DNA of 9,124 bases from Peptococcaceae bacterium (GTDB lineage Bacteria; Bacillota; Peptococcia; DRI-13; UBA5745): assembly GCA_031264885.1 (NCBI GenBank), contig JAISDM010000196.1, positions 1 through 9,124 on the forward strand, given 5' to 3'. The notes under the pieces were generated by a model that saw only the letters and a program-made list of their open reading frames with translations, did not search any database and had not been told where the DNA came from. The position numbers and the translations under genes were made by a program. This document shows positions 5,107 to 9,124 of this stretch, one piece after another. Numbering within the stretch: position 1 is the first letter of the stretch; the number at the start of each line of letters is the position of its first letter.

Positions 5107-5839
5107 ATACGCGCTGCGTGAAACGGGCGCTTTGCGTCTCGGCACATTTGCGGGCGTTGTGGCCGTCAATGCCGTGTTTTTTGTGTTAGCGTCGATATTT
5201 TCCGATATCGGCTGGCCCAGGGTAAGCGCGATCGTATTCTCAAGCCTGGCGCTTTGCGCGGTGGCCGGATGCTGCGTCGTGGCGGATATTTCCACATTCC
5301 GGGGCATATTTCACCCGGACCGGGCCGATTATGTCCTCCTGACGCCGGCGGGCGGGGCGGAGATCCTGAGCGGCCGCGTCCTGATTATGGTGTTGGCGGA
5401 CCTAATCAATCTGGCCGCCGGGATTGCGGGCGTTCTCTTGCAGAGTCTGCGCAGGGTCGAGATAAACTGGGAAATGTTCGCGGAAGATATTGCGGCTGAC
5501 GTCATAGTACCGTCATTGATGCTGATCCTTCTCTTTTATCTGATGCTGACGCTGGCGCTGTTCTTTGCGCGGGCAATGCGGGCAAGCGTATTCCACAGTG
5601 TGGCGGGCGGGGGAATTCTCGCGTCTCTGAGCGGCGCCGCGGCCGTCTATGTCCTGAGTTTCATGGATTTCGCGCTGCTGCCCCTGGGAAGTTTACAGCG
5701 CCATGGCACGTTTTTCGTCATTATGCTTGATCTTGGCTTCAACTGGGGCGTGGCGGCGTTCCTGCTGCTGTCGCTGGTGAAATGCGCCGTGCTTTTTGTG
5801 CTGACGGCGCGCCTTATTGAGAGGAGGATCAATCTGTGA
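5090..5839 (+). CDS. ABC-type permease-like membrane protein, six TM
   Basis: This 249-aa integral membrane protein is the likely permease partner of the preceding ATPase. Hydrophobic segments lie near residues 18-38, 46-66, 98-120, 137-160, 170-192 and 218-240, with an N-terminal amphipathic stretch MLKQFKYALRETG of the kind that couples ABC-2-type permeases to their ATPase. The tail is positively charged (RLIERR). No specific motif beyond topology was recognised, so the role comes mainly from context. ATG 5090 is preceded by GGAGG with a 9-nt gap and overlaps the ATPase gene. The stop overlaps the next start as GTGA. One permease gene with one ATPase implies that a homodimer forms the channel. 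Confidence 0.85.
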   Translation: MLKQFKYALRETGALRLGTFAGVVAVNAVFFVLASIFSDIGWPRVSAIVFSSLALCAVAGCCVVADISTFRGIFHPDRADYVLLTPAGGAEILSGRVLIMVLADLINLAAGIAGVLLQSLRRVEINWEMFAEDIAADVIVPSLMLILLFYLMLTLALFFARAMRASVFHSVAGGGILASLSGAAAVYVLSFMDFALLPLGSLQRHGTFFVIMLDLGFNWGVAAFLLLSLVKCAVLFVLTARLIERRINL

Positions 5840-6609
5840 ACAGGACGAACAGGACTGTGTTTATGAGAAAAAGCGCGGCTGCCGCGGTTCTCGCGCTTTT
5901 GGCGGCGGCGGTGTTCTCCGGATGTGTCGTGGTGAGTTTTACCACTGCCAGCGCGGAGGGAATGGAAAGGGGCCGCGGGCCGCTCATAGAAAAACGCTTT
6001 GAAACGGGGCCGTATACTGAAATCGAGATCAGGGCGGACGTTGCGGTGGTTTATTCAAAAGAACCTTCAGACGCCGTCGTGGTAAAAATTCAGGAAAATC
6101 TGGCGGAACTTCTGCGTGTGGAGGCGCAGGGAGATCTGCTGGTCGTCGAGGCGGAACGAAGATTTCTGACGCAAGAGAATGAAACGCCGGTCTTGTATAT
6201 ATCCGCGCCGGAGCTTACCCGGCTGCAAGCCGCCGGCGAATTTGAATTCCGGGGCGGGGATACCATATCCGGCGAGCGATTTGCGCTGTATGTGGAAGGA
6301 AGCGCGGAAATAGATATGGATCTCGATGTCCAACTGCTCACGGTCGATTTGGCCGGCGCGTCCGCGACGCGTCTGAGCGGCGCCGCGGAGGAGGCGCGGA
6401 TCGATGTGTCGGGCGCCGGCAATTTGGACGCGCTGGAACTGGACACTGTCAGAGCCGCCGTCAGGATGAGCGGCGCCGGAAACGCGTCGATCAGCTGTTC
6501 CGAAACCCTTGACGTATCCTTGAACGGCGCGGCGTCGCTCAAATACCGCGGGAAACCGGCGATGACCTCCGACATTCGGGGCGCCGGCTCCGTTCACGCT
6601 GTGAAGTGA
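5836..6609 (+). CDS. Lipoprotein with head-GIN / DUF2807-type beta domain
   Basis: This 257-aa protein should be exported and lipid-anchored on the outer face of the membrane. Residues 1-30 are a lipoprotein signal: basic MNRTNRTVFMRKS, a hydrophobic Ala/Leu run, and the lipobox VFSG-C with Cys30. Residues 50-257 match the head-GIN/DUF2807 pattern (related to DUF4097): an opening FETGPYTEIEIRADVAVVYS, a YISAPELTRLQAAGEFEF-type strand, and repeated SGAGN-like turns at about 194-223, ending in IRGAGSVHAVK. This fold is a beta-helix-like stack. GTG 5836 was chosen for its AGGAGG SD with an 8-nt gap and its 4-nt overlap with the permease stop; ATG 5863 has no SD. As the last gene it may sense or modify envelope state for the ABC system. 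Its biochemical role in this family is unknown. Confidence 0.9.
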   Translation: MNRTNRTVFMRKSAAAAVLALLAAAVFSGCVVVSFTTASAEGMERGRGPLIEKRFETGPYTEIEIRADVAVVYSKEPSDAVVVKIQENLAELLRVEAQGDLLVVEAERRFLTQENETPVLYISAPELTRLQAAGEFEFRGGDTISGERFALYVEGSAEIDMDLDVQLLTVDLAGASATRLSGAAEEARIDVSGAGNLDALELDTVRAAVRMSGAGNASISCSETLDVSLNGAASLKYRGKPAMTSDIRGAGSVHAVK

Positions 6610-6630
6610 CCGGCGGATCACTGGTCACTT
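6604..6630. terminator. Hairpin shared by two convergent genes
   Basis: AAGTGACC (6604-6611) and GGTCACTT (6623-6630) are perfect 8-bp arms with an 11-nt loop. The arms contain the stop codons of both convergent genes (6607-6609 plus strand, 6625-6627 minus strand). Neither strand has a U-tract after the stem, so it is not a classical intrinsic terminator. It could block read-through or protect 3' ends from nucleases. Confidence 0.45.
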
Positions 6631-9124
6631 GTCCTCCAGCATGGTTTCAACCTCAAGCATCTTGCCGTTTACCAGCGATTCCGGTATGTAGGGCTGGCCG
6701 CATACCGGACACTGGGGGATGGCGTGTGAGAATTCGTGCTTGAGATACTCGAATTTCGACTCGATTTCTTCCAGCGGAAGCCGGCACTTGGCGCAGATCA
6801 GCTGTTTCCGGTCCGCCGCTGTGTTGGCGGACTGGACGGACGCGCCGGAGACGCGCCGGTCATGGCGCGTCTCTTGTTTCGCGCGCATCCGGTGGCTGTA
6901 AATATTGTGCAGCACCGCGCCTGAATCGGGACGCGTTTCGTACTCGACCCAGACTGTGAGATTGCGGCTGCTGCCATAGCCTATAAAATGGCCGTTTTCC
7001 GGATCGACGGCCTTGGCGTTGTTTGTCTCGCAGCCTGCGACGACGGCTTCCGCGTTTTCGTTTAATAGCAGCAGACCGTTCATTTTTTCCTGGATTTCAC
7101 GGGGGATTGTGAGGCGGATGACCGGTTCGCGGGGCGGAACGGCGCTTCCGGTGAGCGCCGCCTTCAGCGCGGCGCGGTTTTGCCGCCGTTCGGATAAATC
7201 CGGCAGTCTGGGGGCGTTCTCGCCGGGGAAGAGTATGTCCAGGATATGCCGGCTGTCTTTGCCTTCGTGCAGGAAGAGGTCCCGGCAATTTGCGCAGTAG
7301 GTAATGTAGGCGGTGTTGTCCAGGTATGTCCTTTTTCGGATGATTTGTCCGAAAAGCGCCGGATTCGCGGGATAGATGTGTCCGCCAAAACCGCAGCAGG
7401 CCGCTTCCGGCCCGTTGGGGTCAAGCTCTGTAAGAGCAAAACCGCTTTTGGCCGCGAGCTTGCGGACGGCTGCTCTGCCGGCTTCATCTGTTCTGCTGCC
7501 GCAAGGGTCGAATACGCAGGCGACCGTTCCGGCGGCGGCCCATATCCCGCCTGTCCCGCCGGAATAGGACAGGCCGCCGTCGTTGTCCGCCAGCCATTCA
7601 TAGACCAGCTTGCCGGGGATTTGCGGCAAATATTCAGCGAAATGATCCATACAGGTGCTGCACGCGAAAAGCATTTCGGGATGTCCGAGGCTTGTCCAAT
7701 CGGCAAGCAGTCTGTCCATGCTCCGGGCAAGCAGGTCCTGTTCGGTCGCCCAAGCCGCGGGAACCCCGCAGCATGAGAGGATCAGCGAGGCGTCCGGCCG
7801 GACGTTTTGGATGTATGAATAGGCGGCTTTCACCGCGCCGGGGGATGAAGCGGCGAGCTGGCAGCCGGGGAAAAAAAGGAGCCCGCTGCCGCCCGTCTCG
7901 GGCGTGACCACGGCATAAGCGATGTCGGAGAAGGAGAATTCCATATCCGCCAGCCAGAAGTCGTGATAGGCGGCCGGTATGTTGTCAGAAGCAAACATCA
8001 TTCTTCTGCTTTCAAACATGGCGGCGCAGGTCTCCACACCGGCGGGGCACAGAGCGTCGCAAAGCCCGCACAGGCTGCAGCTGTTCAGCATCCGGGAGGC
8101 TACGTGTTTTATTTTGCCCTCTACGGGAAGCACCGTGACCCCCAGATCGGCCGCGATGCGTTTGGGATTGGTCTGATAATGTTCCATGAGAACACAGGCG
8201 TCCATGCACAGGGAGCAGTTGCAGGAGGGGCAGCGTTTCGCCTCGGCGATATACGGGTCGCCGCCGTTCGCATCGGCGGAAACGTCCGTGGCGGGAGCGT
8301 CCGCGGAGGCATCTGCGGCAGAAGCGTTCGCGGGAGCGGATGCGCCGCCGTTCGCCTTGGCGGGAGCATCCGCGGAGGCGCTGCCGTTTTTTCCGGCGGA
8401 GCTGTCTGTGGCGGAAATCTTTGCGGGCGGCGCGCCAAAACTGTAGGTCAGCGCGTAGAATTGCTCATTGACGGCCGGCCTGTTGAACAGCGGGCCGATG
8501 CCGTCATTCCGTCCCGTTTTCAGGAATTCTTCCACGGAACTCGCCGCGCGAAACCCGTTTTCGATGTTCCACACCGGCCGGCAGCCTGTGAGCGAACCGC
8601 CCAAGTACACGCCCGGCGCCTGAGACGCCAGCGTTCTGTCGTCCCAGGACGGCAGCAGGCCAAAATCGTCGCCGTCCCGGCCTGTGGCCACATAAACCGC
8701 GTCAAAGTCCGGGCGTATTTCGCCGATATCTGCGATCCTCTCGCCCAGGCGCAGTTGGTGGCCGACGTATTTGAAGGCGCTTTGAAAATCGGCTTGAACC
8801 AGATCCTCCGGCAGAGTTTTAACGGCGGCGCCGCCGATTGCTTCTCCGGCTTCAAACAGGGTTACAGGGTAACCCTTGGACGCCAGCCTGTATGTGCAGG
8901 CCAGGCCGCTTAACCCCGCGCCTATGACGGCGATACGGGCGGTTTTTGGCGGGATGGCGTATCGAACCGGCGCGCCGGGCCTGGCGTTTTCCAGAATACC
9001 CTGTTCTATGAACTTCAGATCCACTTTGCCGTCGTACCTGCTTCTTACGCAATAATCCCCGCAATATGCCGGGCACAGCCTGCTGACTGCGCGGGGGAAC
9101 AAAACGGCGTCCTGATACATGCGC
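6625..9124 (-). CDS. Multidomain FAD / iron-sulfur oxidoreductase (GltD-like, CCG dicluster, zinc-ribbon tail), 5' end beyond window
   Basis: This is probably a cytoplasmic electron-transfer flavoprotein. Numbering starts at the ATG at 9120, likely internal: the frame is open to the edge, and CPAYCGDYC (16-24) matches only the second half of the GltD-type N-terminal [4Fe-4S] domain. FAD binding is shown by VIGAGLSGLACTYRL (65-79) and the closing PGVYLGGSLTG/NGFRAASSVEEFL (169-200). The usual NAD(P)-binding half between them is almost absent. An Ala/Ser/Asp linker (230-288) leads to Cys-rich CPSCNCSLCMDAC (297-309) and the ferredoxin motif CSLCGLCDALCP (348-359). Two HdrB-like CCG domains follow (SCCG 449-452 with CSTC 487-490; ACCGFGG 574-580 with CANC 609-612). 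The C-terminus (about 773-831) has CAKC and CPVCGQPYIPE, resembling the small DVU_1557/DUF7479-type redox proteins. From recall, dicluster proteins of this sort occur near selenium/molybdenum hydroxylase genes. The electron partners are not visible. Confidence 0.88.
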   Translation of the reverse strand, partial: RMYQDAVLFPRAVSRLCPAYCGDYCVRSRYDGKVDLKFIEQGILENARPGAPVRYAIPPKTARIAVIGAGLSGLACTYRLASKGYPVTLFEAGEAIGGAAVKTLPEDLVQADFQSAFKYVGHQLRLGERIADIGEIRPDFDAVYVATGRDGDDFGLLPSWDDRTLASQAPGVYLGGSLTGCRPVWNIENGFRAASSVEEFLKTGRNDGIGPLFNRPAVNEQFYALTYSFGAPPAKISATDSSAGKNGSASADAPAKANGGASAPANASAADASADAPATDVSADANGGDPYIAEAKRCPSCNCSLCMDACVLMEHYQTNPKRIAADLGVTVLPVEGKIKHVASRMLNSCSLCGLCDALCPAGVETCAAMFESRRMMFASDNIPAAYHDFWLADMEFSFSDIAYAVVTPETGGSGLLFFPGCQLAASSPGAVKAAYSYIQNVRPDASLILSCCGVPAAWATEQDLLARSMDRLLADWTSLGHPEMLFACSTCMDHFAEYLPQIPGKLVYEWLADNDGGLSYSGGTGGIWAAAGTVACVFDPCGSRTDEAGRAAVRKLAAKSGFALTELDPNGPEAACCGFGGHIYPANPALFGQIIRKRTYLDNTAYITYCANCRDLFLHEGKDSRHILDILFPGENAPRLPDLSERRQNRAALKAALTGSAVPPREPVIRLTIPREIQEKMNGLLLLNENAEAVVAGCETNNAKAVDPENGHFIGYGSSRNLTVWVEYETRPDSGAVLHNIYSHRMRAKQETRHDRRVSGASVQSANTAADRKQLICAKCRLPLEEIESKFEYLKHEFSHAIPQCPVCGQPYIPESLVNGKMLEVETMLEDK
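8257..8430 (-). repeat. Low-complexity Ala/Ser/Asp linker with internal DNA repeats in the oxidoreductase gene
   Basis: Codons 231-288 encode an alanine-, serine-, aspartate- and glycine-rich linker between the FAD and cluster domains. At DNA level 8290-8310 and 8359-8379 match in 20 of 21 positions at an offset of 69 bp (23 codons), and gccgccgttcgc occurs at 8260-8271 and 8344-8355 (28 codons). Both offsets preserve the frame, indicating growth by in-frame slippage or duplication. It is likely a flexible tether. Confidence 0.8.

Noticed and set aside
7963..8913. Long open frame antisense to the oxidoreductase (316 codons)
   Set aside because: It is a low-complexity Gly/Arg/Ala shadow of the oxidoreductase gene without an SD or domain.

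Overview
The window is GC-rich bacterial DNA with densely packed genes. Strong GGAGG-type Shine-Dalgarno (SD) sequences precede most genes. Together with a YtrA-type GntR/ABC operon, sigma-A-like promoters and GC-rich REP-like palindromes in the spacers, this suggests an anaerobic Bacillota (Clostridia-type) genome. That placement is an inference from style and gene families, not from a phylogenetic marker. No rRNA, tRNA, CRISPR array, transposase or phage gene was seen.

Layout. (1) Positions 1-2940, minus strand: a two-component pair. A hybrid sensor kinase (six membrane segments, HisKA, HATPase, receiver, HPt) overlaps by 11 bp a receiver-HTH response regulator that runs off the left edge. 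(2) Positions 2941-3893: about 950 bp without a conventional gene but full of structure. It holds a 39-bp direct repeat and a 16-bp tandem repeat just upstream of the kinase, several REP-like GC palindromes, and a compact 211-bp element (3305-3515). The element is bounded by inverted repeats, contains nested hairpins, and has a good sigma-A-type promoter pointing inward from each side. The minus-strand promoter also has an A/T-rich UP-like region. The minus-strand RNA carries a 27-codon ORF with a near-perfect SD and, in the +1 frame, a short hydrophobic/basic ORF. This is the most unusual part of the window and could be a type I toxin-antitoxin-like or structured small-RNA module. (3) Positions 3837-6609, plus strand: a four-gene operon with its own promoter and palindromic operator, encoding a YtrA-family GntR repressor, an ABC ATPase, a six-TM permease, and a lipoprotein with a head-GIN (DUF2807/DUF4097-type) beta domain. 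Genes overlap or abut and each has its own SD. (4) Positions 6625-9124, minus strand and convergent: a large iron-sulfur flavoprotein that continues past the right edge. It combines a GltD-like N-terminal cluster and FAD domain, an Ala/Ser/Asp-rich linker, ferredoxin-type clusters, two HdrB-like CCG domains, and a C-terminal zinc-ribbon-like domain resembling small redox proteins usually encoded as a separate gene.

How they work together. The kinase and regulator should form a phosphorelay (His - receiver Asp - HPt His - regulator Asp). The GntR/ABC set looks like a self-repressed envelope-stress or export operon, with the lipoprotein acting outside the membrane. The oxidoreductase belongs to a separate transcription unit. 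The convergent stop codons of the last two units sit inside one shared hairpin.
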